Origin: Agroathelia rolfsii
Taxonomy: Eukaryota; Basidiomycota; Agaricomycetes; Amylocorticiales; Amylocorticiaceae
Length of the DNA stretch: 64,000 nt
Reading direction: 5' to 3'
NCBI GenBank assembly: GCA_018343915.1
Contig: JABRWF010000003.1
Coordinates: 3,038,001 to 3,102,000, forward strand
The notes under the pieces were generated by a model. That model had not been told where the DNA came from. It made no database searches and saw only the letters and a program-made list of their open reading frames with translations. The position numbers were made by a program, and so were the translations under genes. Positions 37,278-49,809 of this stretch are shown here, one piece after another (within the stretch, counting starts at the first letter, position 1; each line of letters starts with the position of its first letter).

Positions 37278-39780
37278 ATGGAGGACTCTAACTATTCCAA
37301 CCTTGCGAAGACTTCAGAAGCAGCATCAGCCACCAGAAAGACCCGTTCCGGAATAAAACTCATCGTCCCCCCTTTAAAATCAGCCAAGTTAGCATCGCAG
37401 TCCAAAAAGGCTGACAAAAAAGCACCACCTCCACCCCCGTTACCACCACGCCCACCGAAGCTCAAACCTTTGAAGGATGTATTACAGAAGCTAATCACTG
37501 TCATCAAGAAGTACGGGGATTGAATGCGCTCACTCTTGACAGATATAAAATGCTGATTCCACTGTCCTAGGAAAGATGACTATGCATTATTTCTGGAGCC
37601 CGTTAATGTGGCTGCTGTGCCAGGCTACGCTGACATCATCGCATGTCCTATGGACTTTGGGACGATAAACAAAAAGGTCGAGCACGGAAAATACCGATCT
37701 CTCGAAGAATTCACTGTATGAGCTCTCGCATACTCGCTATTTGACAACAGGTCCCCTGATTATTTATGACGGCAGAATGATTTATGTCTAGTGACATCTA
37801 ATGCGAAAACCTTTAATCCTCCGGGGAGCATATACTACACGGAGGCTGAAAGGATTGAAAAGTGGAGTGTGATGCAGATTTCCAAGGCCTCCTCGACCGT
37901 GATCGAATACGAAACAGACTGGAATATTGATATCCAGAACGAGGATGAAACTCCAAATATGAGTGATGATGAAACAAACACTGAATTGCCGTCCGCAACT
38001 AATGGAGACTCTCGTGACGGGTCACCTTCTACGATGTCAAGCGCCCCAACAGTAGGTGGACGCAGGCCTCTTCGAACCACAAATGCCAAAAAGAAGGAAG
38101 AGAGTAAACCGCTCGAAACGATTGGTGCAGACGGGCACTTGCCTGGTGCTAAAGATGGCATTGGCGCATTCCCGTTGAAATCACCCTGGACAGATGTTAT
38201 GGTTGCATTGAAAATTAAAGGCAAGGCTTTGTGCATTATTCTGGTATAACTTATCACTGACCCTCGCATCAGGAAAACGTTATCGCACCAAAAAGGGTTG
38301 GTTCAAGGGCTTTGATACCTATTGTCCAGTCGTTGACTAGTCACTTCTTCTCAGAGCGGCTACGAATGGAGAAAACTGGTGCACCGTACGCCGCGGATGG
38401 CAGTTTGGATTATCCTGAGAGTTCGTATTTTGATTTATACATGTAAAAGTGATATAAGCTCATCCGCTTTCGCCCAGTGGAAGACCCGTTCACGGTGTTA
38501 TCCGCCCTAGTACCAGAGCCAGAACCATCTCACCCCTTTGTTGACCCCCTGATCCAGGTCCCCAACTCTTCCTCAGAAGCTCCACTTGCACCTGTCAATC
38601 TGCCGTTCAAAAGGGTGCAACCCGACTTTTCCGTACCCCTGGCACCCAACAAGAAGCGTAAACATTGGGACATAATAAAGAACTTTAACCCCCGCAAGGT
38701 GAAAGAAAGAGACGAAGATGAAGTGCAACAAGATGTCGATAGTCCGTCCATGAACCGAAAGGCTCATCATCTCGACTATGGTGTATATGCTTCATTGCAC
38801 GAAACGCTTACACAGACATCATCTTCGAAGGATATCGCTAGCGAATCTAGCCTTCTAAGACTCATTCGTTCCCAAGCATATCCACGTGCTCGTAGCTCGA
38901 CCCCCGAAGCAGAAAATGTTTATTTTTCCCACGAAAAGGCGCTGATAGCGGATAAATATATCATAGATACCGTCTACGGCGGGTCAGACGGTCTGGCGTA
39001 TATTCGCAGCTTAGCGGAATTCTTGAAATATCCTCATGATGTAAGATCACCAATTCTTGAGTCCTGTGATCACCCTCTAAATATTTATACCAGGCACAGC
39101 GTCAAGGAGAGTGTTCCGAGCTCGGGATGTCGCTCACAGAATGGGTCAAGAAGAATATTGTTGACTATCTCACCAATGGCAACCATGCTGTCCTGCGCCA
39201 AACGTCTGATGGACTTCAAGGTCGAACGGAATCCATCGGTACTGCTGTCTCCACCCAGATTGTTCGTTCTCGGTATCAATATCTGCAAGCGACCGAGCAA
39301 ATGCAGAAGCTTCTCCATATACACGCACAGCAAATTGACATGGCCTGTCTACTGAGGAATCCTGCCGAGTTGTTGACGTCGGATCGCGAATGGCTAACTC
39401 ATGTGCTCACTAGTCAAGATGTTTCTAGCAACGTCAAGCAGGAACATGACACTAGCAAAGTTGATGACGACCAAAAAATGAACGGCGGTAGTCCAATTGA
39501 GGACGAACGCTCTATCGCCATACTGAACGAAACGCCGGAACTCATGACCGTTGCCCTCAACGACGTTGCGGAGAGCATTGTCAACCTTAATCAATATCAC
39601 TTAGAGCACGGTGTAAAAGTGGAAGGTGGAGACATGGTGGAAGAGGAGGCACTGGAGTTGAGGCAAATTCGCATGCACCTCATTTCGCTTGCAAAGCGTG
39701 CACCGCTAAATCAGATAGCTGGACTACCTCCTGACTTGATCCCCCCTACACTTCGGCAGTATGTGTCTCTAGTTTCATGA
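37278..39780 (+). CDS. Bromodomain protein, BRD7/BRD9-like fungal type
   Basis: Reads acetylated histones, probably as a chromatin-remodeller subunit. Seven exons (37278-37510, 37571-37715, 37776-38220, 38273-38296, 38355-38420, 38478-39040, 39094-39780) give 720 residues. Basic/Pro-rich N-terminus, then a bromodomain from about residue 70: DVLQKLITVIKKKDDYALF, EPVNVAAVPGYADIIACPMDFGTI (ZA loop with PMDF), YRSLEEFTNDLCLVTSNAKTFNPPGS (the usual YN Asn region reads FNPPGS). It continues with KIKGKRYRTKKERLRMEK, made only by joining a 24-nt exon flanked by a GC-AG intron (AAAG|gcaagg) upstream and a GT-AG intron downstream. The C-terminal part has NKKRKHWDI and a helical tail ending in PPDLIPPTLRQYVSLVS. 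No TATA or other regulator identified. Confidence 0.9.
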
Positions 39781-42115
39781 GCTGTCATCTGTTACAGTGT
39801 AGAATGCTCGGCGTAGCAGTGAAACATACATGGATGAGAATGTAGACTACTGGGGGTGTCAATGGCAGAAAGAAAAAGAACCGACTTCCGAGGAAATTAG
39901 GCTCCACGCAGATGAAACTTCTCCTGGCTTCATTTCGTCTGTTGGACATGTTTCTCCTGGCGTAGATCTGCTACGGTGTTTCTTTCTGTTTAATCGCCCG
40001 TAATGTTTAAAACGTGTGACAGGGACGCATGTCAAGTAATATACAGCTCCATTCAGATGCAGTCGGTGCCAGGGCGCTTTCAAGTTTGAATGTGAAAATG
40101 AAGCACGGTTTATTCATAAGTGATTGCACCCCAGGTTTCTAGGTTCATGAAAAATAAGAAGAAAATACGAGTAAATTAAACAGGAAACTCTGGGTAATGT
40201 TCCAAATATACGGTTGATCAAAACATCTAGCTCTACTGTATGGCGCAAACAAGAACATATAATACCAGGATTGACATAATCAAGAGCATATGTCGGGTGG
40301 GCGATGTATGAATGTATAAAGGATGCATTGAATGCTTGTCATGTAAAACACCGCATTCGGAGAGTTGTATTCTATAACGATGAAATCATCACATGGGCCA
40401 AGTGCGGGAGGGTGTAAGAGCCGCCCGCATATTCGGAATGAATGGCCGCGGCTACAAGGAAGTTCAACTTTGATGAAGAAATAACCAGATCTCCATCGAG
40501 ACGGTCAATTGGATGTAATGAAAAGTCCTTGGATCTGTAATTGGGAGTCCATGTCAAGCAACTTTGGCCGGTTCAGCCGCATATTTTTCTGCTTGCGGTG
40601 GCTTAATTGATGTGGATGACCAAACTATTTTGCTGGCTCACTCGGTTGTCCAGGCAGTTGCCGTGGCATCATCACAATCCAAGATAAGCGATGGTGAGAT
40701 AATCATAGACAAACCACGCCTGGCTGGCAATAGCTATAGAGCGTCAGAATTTCCATGTAGCTCTCCGAAGCGGGAACCCCGTTCCGACGTTGATCGATCA
40801 GGTGGGCATGACACTGGATATTTTGTGCAATCGTCAAAGTACACATTCTGGTAGCTGTGGCACATGGGAATGCAATAGATGACCACATAGCCCCGCAGTC
40901 TTCCAAGTGACGTCGAGTTGAGTCTCTGGTACACTTCCAGACAATGGCAAAGCTCCGGCCTCACCTGGGCTCTCGGCTAGAGGTGGCTAAACGTGGCCGG
41001 AAAATTAGAAAAGTCATGATCAATTCCATTCTGCGCTTATTGTCTTTCTGAAGGGGTGTCAGATTGGCAGTGATTGGTAGACGTGCGATCGAAGGAAGAA
41101 TTCTTCGCAAAGTTACAGTATACTAGGTGTACCTTGGTTCTAGCCTGTAGCATATGGCAGCTGAGCTGCTGAACCGACTGAAAAAAAAATACACAGCCAT
41201 CGACAGATAGTGTAGACCGCCCCTTGAGTAGCACAGCCAAATACATAAAAGCATGCGGTGCTACAAGTTATAGGAAGCTGTAATGAGCAAGAGCGATAGC
41301 ACCGAGTGGTGGCATTTGCGTCTTATCCCCAGCATGGTCGTAACCATGATTGGGTCCGGCCTTGGCCAGGCCGGGCGATCGCTTTGATCATGTGCGGAAG
41401 GACCGTTGTCACATCATTGCATTGTTGCGCGTGACCGTCACGAACTCTAGCTACATTTTGCTACCGTAGTATGACCGCAAAGAGACAAAGTGACGTGTGA
41501 CAGACACACACACCCTGGACCTGAGTTCATTTTATTACATGCATGGCTTCTTCATGCTGCGATGGTTGCCTCCGCCTCATCTCACAACCGTTGCTGGGAC
41601 CGCTTTCGGCCTCATCCGTGGCGTTTTCTAATGAGGAGGGGCCTTTTGCTACTCATAGGCCTCGAAATTGTCTCAGTATGGGCGATCTGGTGCGGGGGCC
41701 ACAAGAGCACATACATCTGCGCTATGCCATAGCTGTACTTCTGTGATACCTGATATGATGATACCCGCCAAATCACGGTCATCAGCTCCATGCCGTAGTG
41801 GGAAAGCGAGCGTTTATTCACCCGACTGTGCAATGAATTCTGGAATTTTAATTAGCAACCGGAGACGAGATGACGATCTGCAAGGCAACTGGGGGGCCCT
41901 CTGTATCACTAGCGCCCCGAATCCCCGGTGCGGTCGGCTTGTGTTGGATACTTATAATCCGCTCTGTTTACTTGATCATTGGTTTGGTTTCCTTTCCTTC
42001 TCTCTCCCACTCTTCCCGACGCGCGTCTAATGCGTTTAGGCCGCTTGGGTTTTCTCTCTTTTGTTTCTTCTGTCTTCATAATACACTCTCAGCTTACCCT
42101 ATAATTCGGCTCCGG
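39781..42115. other. Long intergenic region and leader of the homeodomain gene
   Basis: 2.3 kb. The left part is 3' flank of the bromodomain gene. The last 250 bases are pyrimidine-rich leader and are open in one frame without a Met start of their own. Open frames at 40564-40964 overlap on both strands and show no domain. Regulatory genes such as homeodomain factors commonly have long upstream regions, which may explain the size. Confidence 0.5.
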
Positions 42116-43903
42116 ATGTCCAAGTCTCCTTCATCTACACCCACTCCTGGATCTCATAATATTACGTCTGCAACTTCATCTAGCGCTCCACGACCAACAA
42201 CACGAGCCAATCCCTCCCCACGACTATCAGCACGCTCTCGATCACGCGCCCACTCACAAAGATCGTTGACTCCCCCACCGCCCCCCATGGCAGTTGCCCT
42301 CTCGACAAGTCATATTGAGCAGCCGTCCCCTGTCAGCACCCATCGCTCTGGCTCTAAAACCAGAGAGCTCGGCGACGCAGATTCTCCTGGATCGTCGCAA
42401 GGAGGCCTAGCTGACAATGAAACTGAAGGAGATTCTGCTCCTTCTCAAACATCTTTTGTGGCCGCAACCACCGCTCCGGTGAAGAAGAAGCGTACACGCA
42501 CTTTAACGACACCGCATCAGTCTGCAGTATTGCATGCTTTGTTGGCACAGGTATTGCTCTAGTAGCAGAGGGCTATATTGAGTAATGGCTGATGTACTTA
42601 TCCTGCTGCAGTCGCGATTTCCTACTACAGCTATGAGAGAGGAAGTCGGAAGGTCCATCGGCCTTAGTGCACGCAAAGTTCAGGTATGATCGTATCTGAT
42701 AATATACTTTTTTATTTTTATTTTTATTTATTTTATCTGAAATTATGTCCTTGGTTTTGTTATAGATCTGGTTTCAGGTGAATACACTAATTATGTGCTG
42801 TTGATCATAGCTGATGAATTGCTTTTTGGATGAAATAGAATCAGCGCCAGAAGGCCAGGCGACCACAACGAGAGGCCAACCGACAAGCGCAGATTGGGGC
42901 ATCCCAGATAGCTGGTAACTCCCTGTCCACGACCCAGGCCTCTTTGTCAGCCGTAGCAGGGACAAGCGCCATGATGCTACAGTCGGGCCCGATGCCATTC
43001 ACTTACTCCACCCCAAGTGGCCGCCCCCCGGGCTCTCTGGAGCCACGCGCTCCAAATGAGACTACTGCTACTTTCCGCGCCCTGCCTTTGTCGTTTGAGA
43101 CCTCAGGGATGCATCTTGTGGGTCCTGGCATGCCTGGCTCTGTATCTGCTCCCTCTGCCACACTTCCCCTCATGGAGACTGAGCCCGACCATAGAAGGTC
43201 ATCACCACATTCGAACCCAAGGCCTTCCATGCTTGATCTAGAACGGCCGCACGCGCCGCGGTCCGAGAGCCCAGCACAAATAACTGGTCATCAGACCAGT
43301 TTCTACTCGAGTGTATTTCTCGGGTACCGCGGCCGCGAGGCCTCGCGAACATTAGCTCCTCTCGACTTTGGTTATCATTTGCGTTATAGAGACTTGCCAT
43401 CTAGTTCTGGTAGTGCATCAGGGCCCGGCAGTGTTTATGGACCAAGCAGCTCGTCTTCCTATGCCACCATGTCACCCATATCGCCTTCCTTTCCTCGTGA
43501 CCGTCCTTCATCATCTAATGATGAATCGTCGTTCACGCGGCAGATAGCTGATCGTTCCATGCTCATGGCACCACTTGCTTCCACAATGCCATTATCTATA
43601 CCTCCACCTACTCCTTTGCAGCCTCTGCCAATGTGGGACTCAGCCAGTTTCTCTGGACCCGCGCTAGCAAGCCGACCTTGGCCTTCTCCGCCGAGTTCTT
43701 CGCACTCGCACTCGCCGTCAGGATTGCCACATGTGCTCGAGGAGAACACTCAAGAATCTCCTGTGACTAGTCCGCGTCGCCGCCGACGTGAGTCGTCCCC
43801 ACCTTTTCTTGAATCGCCTGTGGAACCTCCACGTCGCCGTGCACGCTTCGATCCAGTGCGAGAATCTCAGGTACTTGACGAAGAACCCCAGTCTGAGTCT
43901 TGA
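42116..43903 (+). CDS. Homeodomain transcription factor
   Basis: Four exons (42116-42550, 42612-42683, 42766-42777, 42839-43903) give 527 residues. The N-terminal 125 residues are Ser/Thr/Pro-rich. The homeodomain spans all four exons: KKKRTRTLTTPHQSAVLHAL (basic arm and helix 1), then FPTTAMREEVGRSIGLSARK (helix 2 to turn), and VQIWFQNQRQKARRP (helix 3). The W-F-x-N-x-R core is intact (WFQNQRQK). The four residues IWFQ come from a separate 12-nt exon. The long C-terminal region is disordered, with Ser/Pro-rich runs and an Arg-rich patch (SPRRRRRESSPP). Nuclear DNA-binding regulator; targets unknown. It lacks the features I would expect of an A-alpha mating-type HD1/HD2 pair: there is a single gene with no divergent partner. 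Confidence 0.92.
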
Positions 43904-44784
43904 TTCTGATGCTACCCTGGCGATGTGTACGCGTCGGATACCCCTCCCCTCATACCATGCCGCTCGCTAGGCTGGCTCGGAATATACATTTCCATCCTCT
44001 TTGATGAACTCTGAAGTTTCCCTTTTACGACTGGTGCCCACGCCTCTCACATATCCAATTGTATTCCTCGAACTCTAATTTCCCGCGGATAATCTGATGT
44101 TCCATCACATCCTTTCCACTCTTTCTCAAATTTGAGACATCTCGTCAATCATTGATGGCCGCTTTCCTCTCTTTATCTAGAATTATGACCTAGTTTCCAT
44201 CGCCTTCGTTTATTTGCTTTCTTCTTGTTCAAATTTGCACTCTTCCTCGTCTTCTTTTTTCTTTTATATATCAATGAATATACTTGCTACTGAACTTGTT
44301 ACTATTAATCCTCTTACTGTCCTTTCCCCATAAGCCACCTTGCGTATTTCCGCGATCACTCTCTTTGTGACCTAGCATATTCCGTTTTTAATCCGCCGCA
44401 GTATACTATAGCCCTTTGCATTTCCTCTGATTGTGTTAGTTTGTCTACATGGTGTATTTCTTTGATCTAGCTTCTTTGTCGTCACTTAGCAGAACATCGA
44501 AATGAAGTTTGATTGTACTTGCCTAAAATGAGCTATCTGAACAGATAAGCCCACAGAGCCTGATTCGTTTATGCGTGCAAGATGAATCAATGATATGAAT
44601 GAATGAATCAACATGCTCCGGAGCCAGTTCCAAATAAGAGAGCGCCACGGGCACGCCACCGACGCGTCGGAGAATCACGTGCAAATCATGAATCATGCGT
44701 GCACAGCGTTTCAATCTTCGCCATCTCTGTCTCTTGTGATTCATACCCTGAACACGGACGTTCCAATTTTGACCAAGAGAAAGA
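43904..44784. other. 3' flank of homeodomain gene and promoter of Sae2-like gene
   Basis: About 0.9 kb, T/C-rich. No gene supported; open frames on the minus strand at 44523-44982 are antisense to the first exons of the next gene. Confidence 0.5.
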
Positions 44785-47032
44785 ATGAGTAGTCCACATG
44801 AAAAGCAGATCAAACTCCTGGAAGAGAAGGTAACCGCGATTGATGCTCTGTGCAGACGGCAACGGGTGTTGACGTTTGACCCAAACCACACACCTTGGCT
44901 TGTGCAATATTTCCCAATCTAGGTCCAGAGGCTGCAGCGCAGCAACCAGGAGCACATGAAGAAGGCCTTTACGGCAGAACAACGTGGCTTTCGCACTGCC
45001 CAGATGCTAGGCTTTGAAGACGTGACCGAGGCAGAGGATATCATCTCTTCTCGGCGTGAGTTGTATCATCGTGGTAATATAGAGGCGACACCGGCGGCCA
45101 TCCAGTCGCTTCAATCCACCATTCGTCGCCAAGAGATCATCATTGAGAAATCAGAGACTGCTTACCAGAGCATTCTGAGAGAGGTTGCGCAAGTACGAGA
45201 ACAGAATGAGCGGTTACTGCAAGAGATAGATCAAGGTTGACCTTTAGTCGCCACAAGGGGCAGTCTTCAAAGTACTCACCTTTGATCTTAGTGAAAAAAT
45301 CATCGATATTGTCCGACAATACGCATGCAAATTCTTCAGATACTACTCCAAAGTATGCATTTCCGAGCGCATCCCGAGGTATTAGGTGTTATGATGTTGA
45401 TGAACTCATGGGTGAAACAGGGCTCGAGGAGGGTCTTCAAGCATCCACCACAACAAGACGTGAGGCACGCTTGATTTTCTACATATATGCGACCTAACAG
45501 ATCGATCTCAGGCCGCCTATATCCCCCTCGTTCCAGTCGCCGGAATATTTGTCACTCAAGGCCCGCTATGACGCACTTCTTGATGTAAAGCAACGTGCTG
45601 CCGAACGATACAAGCAAGATTACAAGAAATGGAAGGAGTTCAAAGAGTGGTTGTTCAAAGAAAAATCCCATAGCCATCGGGAGCTTGACAGCCTTAGTGT
45701 GGAAGACAGGCTAAAGACAAGACTATTGCATGCAGAGAGGAGGAAAAAGTATTTTCAAGAATTTGGGCCGGGTCTTCGTTCAGAGAACTTAGATGATTCA
45801 CCACCACCACCCCCAGACATTGGTGAAGGTGGGATACCCACTACTTTTTTTCTTGATCATGACTCATCTGCTACTAGTAGAGGTACGATCCAGATCTGCG
45901 TCGCCCCAACAGTCGGCAAACACTCGAGGTAAGCTATCCTCCATTCCCATCTGACCGGAACATCACATTTACTCTGCACAGGTTTTTCACCCGCTACTGA
46001 TGCGTCTGTGACACAACCCGAAACACAAGGTGATCTAGTTCCCTATTTTTGAAGAAATGAAATCATTCACAGCAAATATCGATCAATAAGAGTTTCCTGT
46101 GATTTATGCATCACCGAAAACAGGACTAAGTAGGTGGACCATTCTGCTTCTGATGTGGTGCTGCAGAGGATGATTTGTTTTCTCATCATGATTAAGCGGC
46201 AGAACAACTTACGGATGAACCGAAGTCACCACAAACAGAACCGGAAACTCAAAGTATGTGTTCTTTTTTGTCTGCTGACGTCTAAGCGGGAATAACATTC
46301 TTTCTTTTCCGAATCGGAAGTCCCATCGCCGCATCCTCGAGTCTCTGCTCTTTCCCCAGTTCACACTCTCAATAATCGGCGCCCGGCGTAAGATTTTACC
46401 TTACACCACCTCATGACAATAACATCCTCACATCAGACCAAATTCAGCGACGTTAACACGACTATCAATGCTGCATTCAAGATTAACACTCCTTATAACC
46501 AAGGTCGTGATTTTCAATTCGATACTGTTGTGCGCGATAAGGAGGTGAGGAAGAGAATGCACGGAGGCGACTGTGAATGCTGTCGTGACGTGAGTCCTTT
46601 ATTTGGCCTTGTACGGATATGTATGACGGGTATCGTCCTACAGTACTACACCGCCGTAGGACCACTTCCCAATCGACTGCAACAGCCTCGATGGCGCTCT
46701 GCATCTCCAGTATCCCAACAAGAAACCTCTAGAGATCCTGCTGCCGTCATAGGGAATGTAACAGAGGGAGATATAGCTATGCACAGAGATAAGATATCCA
46801 GGCATCGATACGTCTGGGAGAGGGCGAAGACGCCGCCTGGATACTGGAATATTGGCTTCCCGACCACTCAGGAAGCCGTTGGCATCAACGAAGAAGCCCA
46901 GGAAATGTATAGAAATAAAAGAAAGGCAATTGAGATGGAGTCCGAGTACGTTCATTGTCCTTTTATACCGTCGTCGTCTCCACTCAAGGGCGCGTATCTA
47001 GGTTGCCTCATGGACGATATGTTAAGCGATAG
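44785..47032 (+). CDS. Sae2/CtIP/Ctp1-like DNA-end resection factor
   Basis: Cofactor of the Mre11 complex in double-strand-break resection. The ATG at 44785 starts a first exon ending at LLEEK, and the second exon (from 44925, VQRLQRSNQEH) gives a long coiled coil to about 45240, as expected for the tetramerising N-terminus. A middle exon carries the basic segment YKKWKEFKEWLFKEKSH. The C-terminal exons (from about 46440) hold the diagnostic Sae2 domain: FQFDTVVRDKEVRKRM, CECC (CxxC-type), then SRHRYVWERAKTPPGYWNIG with the RHR and PPGYW core. By my splicing it ends LPHGRYVKR with TAG at 47030-47032. Boundaries of the middle exons (45240-46390) are uncertain: one join (45237-45500 to 45490) does not close in frame with the simplest donors. 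An alternative donor at about 45385 would restore the frame. Confidence 0.85.
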
Positions 47033-47272
47033 TTTAAAAGGCTACGGGTGTTGTCTTGGTGAAATAGTAACGTTGCATTTATTGTATACTAATACTGTAT
47101 ATTAGCTGCATATCTATCATGTTCATGAACATCATCTTCATAATCGTAAGCTGGCCCTTTCCTCCAGCAACCGCTTTAGCAACCTGGAGCGGGAAGTCCG
47201 CTGTTCTTCTTTGTTCTGTGTTTTCCTAATTGGGCTGTCTTCTATTGACAATCTTGTTAGCCAGTAAGTTTA

Positions 47273-49664
47273 TCAAGAACGCACGTCGTAGAACATACCA
47301 TTAGACATGGCATGAGCCTTTTCCGATTCTAGCCTCTCAAGAAGATTAAGACGTGTCGGCAGCGCTTTCGAAGCTTGTGATGATGGTTCTGCGTCGGCGG
47401 CCATTTCGTCAAGCATCTTTTCTTGCTTTGAATGGCTCAACCTTGCTCGAGTCATAGCCATAATATCAGCATGTGACTTTCCCTGGGCCGATGAGGCGTC
47501 CTCCACACCATCACCGGATACCGACGATGGCGAACTCAAAGGGTCTGTATCGCAGGAATCCTGAGCAGCATCCTTTTTTATCATCTCGGGGTTTACTGCC
47601 CCGGAGGACAATACGACTGGTCGATTGTTTTCCCCATGAGGTGAGGATGATAACGACAATGGCTTTTCAGGATGGTCAAATGCGTCTCCTTGCTCCGGTT
47701 CTTGATCTGAAAGCCTTGTCGTCGTGGTAGACTGCGTTGTCGGAGAACGGTCGAGACCGAGATGAGCCTGAACGGAAGACAGCAAACTGCGGGGTTTGGG
47801 TGTACGATGTGATTGTTGGTAACGCGTTGCTGGGGCGTTGTCGTTGGTGGTTGCCACTGGTGGTCGGTGATCACGAGCCGCATCACGATTATCACGTGTA
47901 ACCTGGGGAGGGGCGCCGACCTCTGGCGTATAGTATTTTGGTGTTATTTTGGCTTTATTTTCCTTAAATGATTCAGACGCAGTAATATCGACAATACTCG
48001 AAGAAGAGGAGAATAAGGTTTGTCGATCAGTGCTTGGTGGGCGCTCGTGTTCGATGGCACGACCCTTGCCCTTGCCATTGTCTCTGCTATTGTTCAGGAC
48101 AGAATGGGAAGAATGCATGTGAGATGTTTCATCAGGATCCTGGTGATCGTAAATTGTCATACGAGAGCACGTGTGGTCATTGTGGGCTTTACTTGGTTCA
48201 TTACGGGTGTCGGACATCCCGCCGTTTGAATCTGAATCAATGACGATTATTTCGCGCTCGTGGACGGGTTCACGATCACGTCGTGTGGATCCCTCGCCCT
48301 CGCGAGGGTTTTCCCTCTGCGATATCGAATGTTCGAGGTGTAGCTTCGGAATGTCGATTTCTGATTGAGAAGGACGTGAATCGCTTGCAGCCGAGCTTAT
48401 GCTACGGTTATTGTTGTTAGAGTGAGATGGCCCTGCCTCGGGTTCCGCAGGCTCGTTCGCCCAGTGGCTACTACTGCCTCGTTCCCAATTTGGTGGCTCG
48501 TAAGCCTGATCATACTATCATGATAACTTAGTTCAATTTTCCTATATCCCCAAATAGGCTAAATGAGGATAAGAAACGCACTTGGGCAACCGAATCGTAA
48601 ACAAATAAGTCCTTGTATGGACTGCGCAGAAAGGAGTAAGTCTCTAAAGTGGAGCTGTGAAAATTTGTTGCTCTTCATCCTGCAGGCAAAAATGATTAAA
48701 ACTAACCATGGGCAAAGTGTTCTGCATTCTTGAACCGTTGTCCTTCAACGTAGGGCGTATCCATATCCAGGAACTCGGCGAGGAGCTTAACAGCGGACTC
48801 GGACCTTATATCGATGGATTTCATGAGAGAGATTATGAATGTTGTGAGAAACTAAAGCCCGTGTTAGTGATTTTTTGTATGTAAGATCCTCTGCGGATGC
48901 AAACGAACCTCTATATCTAGGTTATTCCAGACACGTAATTCGCGCCTCAGGAAGACGGTTGCACGACTGATCAAGTCCTGAGACGCGGCGAACTGGGCCG
49001 GCGTAGGGTAAGGTCGGTAGCGAGTATATGCATTGGAAGCGACATGCTGCCAAGATTATTAGCATAGGTGGTCAGGAGTCTGGAAAATATTCATACCTTG
49101 GCATATAATCCATGCTCGTAGATCCAGCGGCGATGTGCTATTGCTCTCTCAAGTCTACACAATATGGCCTCATTGAGCTGGCTCACGCTCGATTTATACA
49201 AACTTGAACCATTTGAACGACCAACCTGTCTATCTCTTCGTGTTCCTGTCTCCTTCGCGTTCCCCATTGACGTTCTCGGCGACGGTGTCGAGGACGTCCT
49301 CCATCGTTTGAGCTTACTACGGGCACCAGAGGCTTCGGTGATGTGCGCAAAGGAGTTAGATAATATTTCTGGTAGTCAAATCGCGAGCGAATATTGTGCA
49401 GTAGGTAATCATCCATGCCCTGAGTACAAAGTGGACATTTTCTCGATTGTTCTGTCGAGATCCCATGAGCCCAGTTAAATTACGAAGCCGACCACAACAG
49501 TGCTAACCCGTCCAGACGAGAATACATTCGAAACAGAACTCATGGGAACAAGCGGGGAGAACGGTTCGGTCGACAAGTGACTGGAGACAAATGCTACAGT
49601 GCTCTTCTTCGTCAGTGTCTTCAATAATATTTCTATCGGCATCTTGGTTGGTGACGGTGGTCAT
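47273..49664 (-). CDS. TOPORS-like RING-finger E3 ligase
   Basis: ATG at 49664. The first exon (to 49508) holds EEEHCSICLQSL and LPACSHEFCFECILVW; the second (from 49451) holds EQSRKCPLC. Together they form a C3HC4 RING (Cys-x2-Cys, Cys-x-His-x2-Cys-x2-Cys, Cys-x2-Cys). After an Arg-rich segment follow the TOPORS-type blocks EEIDRLERAIAHRRWIYEHG, GLYAKHVASNAYTRYRP and ISRATVFLRRELRVW, then EHFAHELYSFLRSPYKDLF near 48.6-48.7 kb. The last exon encodes a long Ser/Arg/Asp-rich disordered tail to the stop at 47273. TOPORS proteins conjugate ubiquitin and SUMO in the nucleus; that activity is inferred by family. Intermediate splice sites between 48.5 and 49.2 kb were not all fixed. Head-to-head with the ankyrin gene. 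Confidence 0.87.
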
Positions 49665-49809
49665 TGTATATCATGTGCTGTGGAAGGGCAGATAATTATA
49701 AAGCAGGATGAGCTGGGGTCGTGACATGTACGGCAATATCGCTTATATATCACCTTCGTCGCCTCCACTGGCATGGGTTCATCACATCTTCTCATACATT
49801 ACTGCTACC
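49665..49809. promoter_or_regulatory. Compact 145-bp bidirectional promoter
   Basis: The start codons of the RING ligase (minus, 49664) and the ankyrin protein (plus, 49810) are only 145 bases apart. TATA-like AATTATAAAG lies at 49692-49701 and TTATATATC at 49742-49750. Confidence 0.55.

Noticed and set aside
40564..40964. Overlapping open frames on both strands
   Set aside because: The frames oppose each other, have no flanking splice logic and no recognisable product.
42116..43903. Mating-type (A-alpha) HD locus
   Set aside because: Only one homeodomain gene, without the divergent HD1/HD2 partner or the usual neighbours of that locus.
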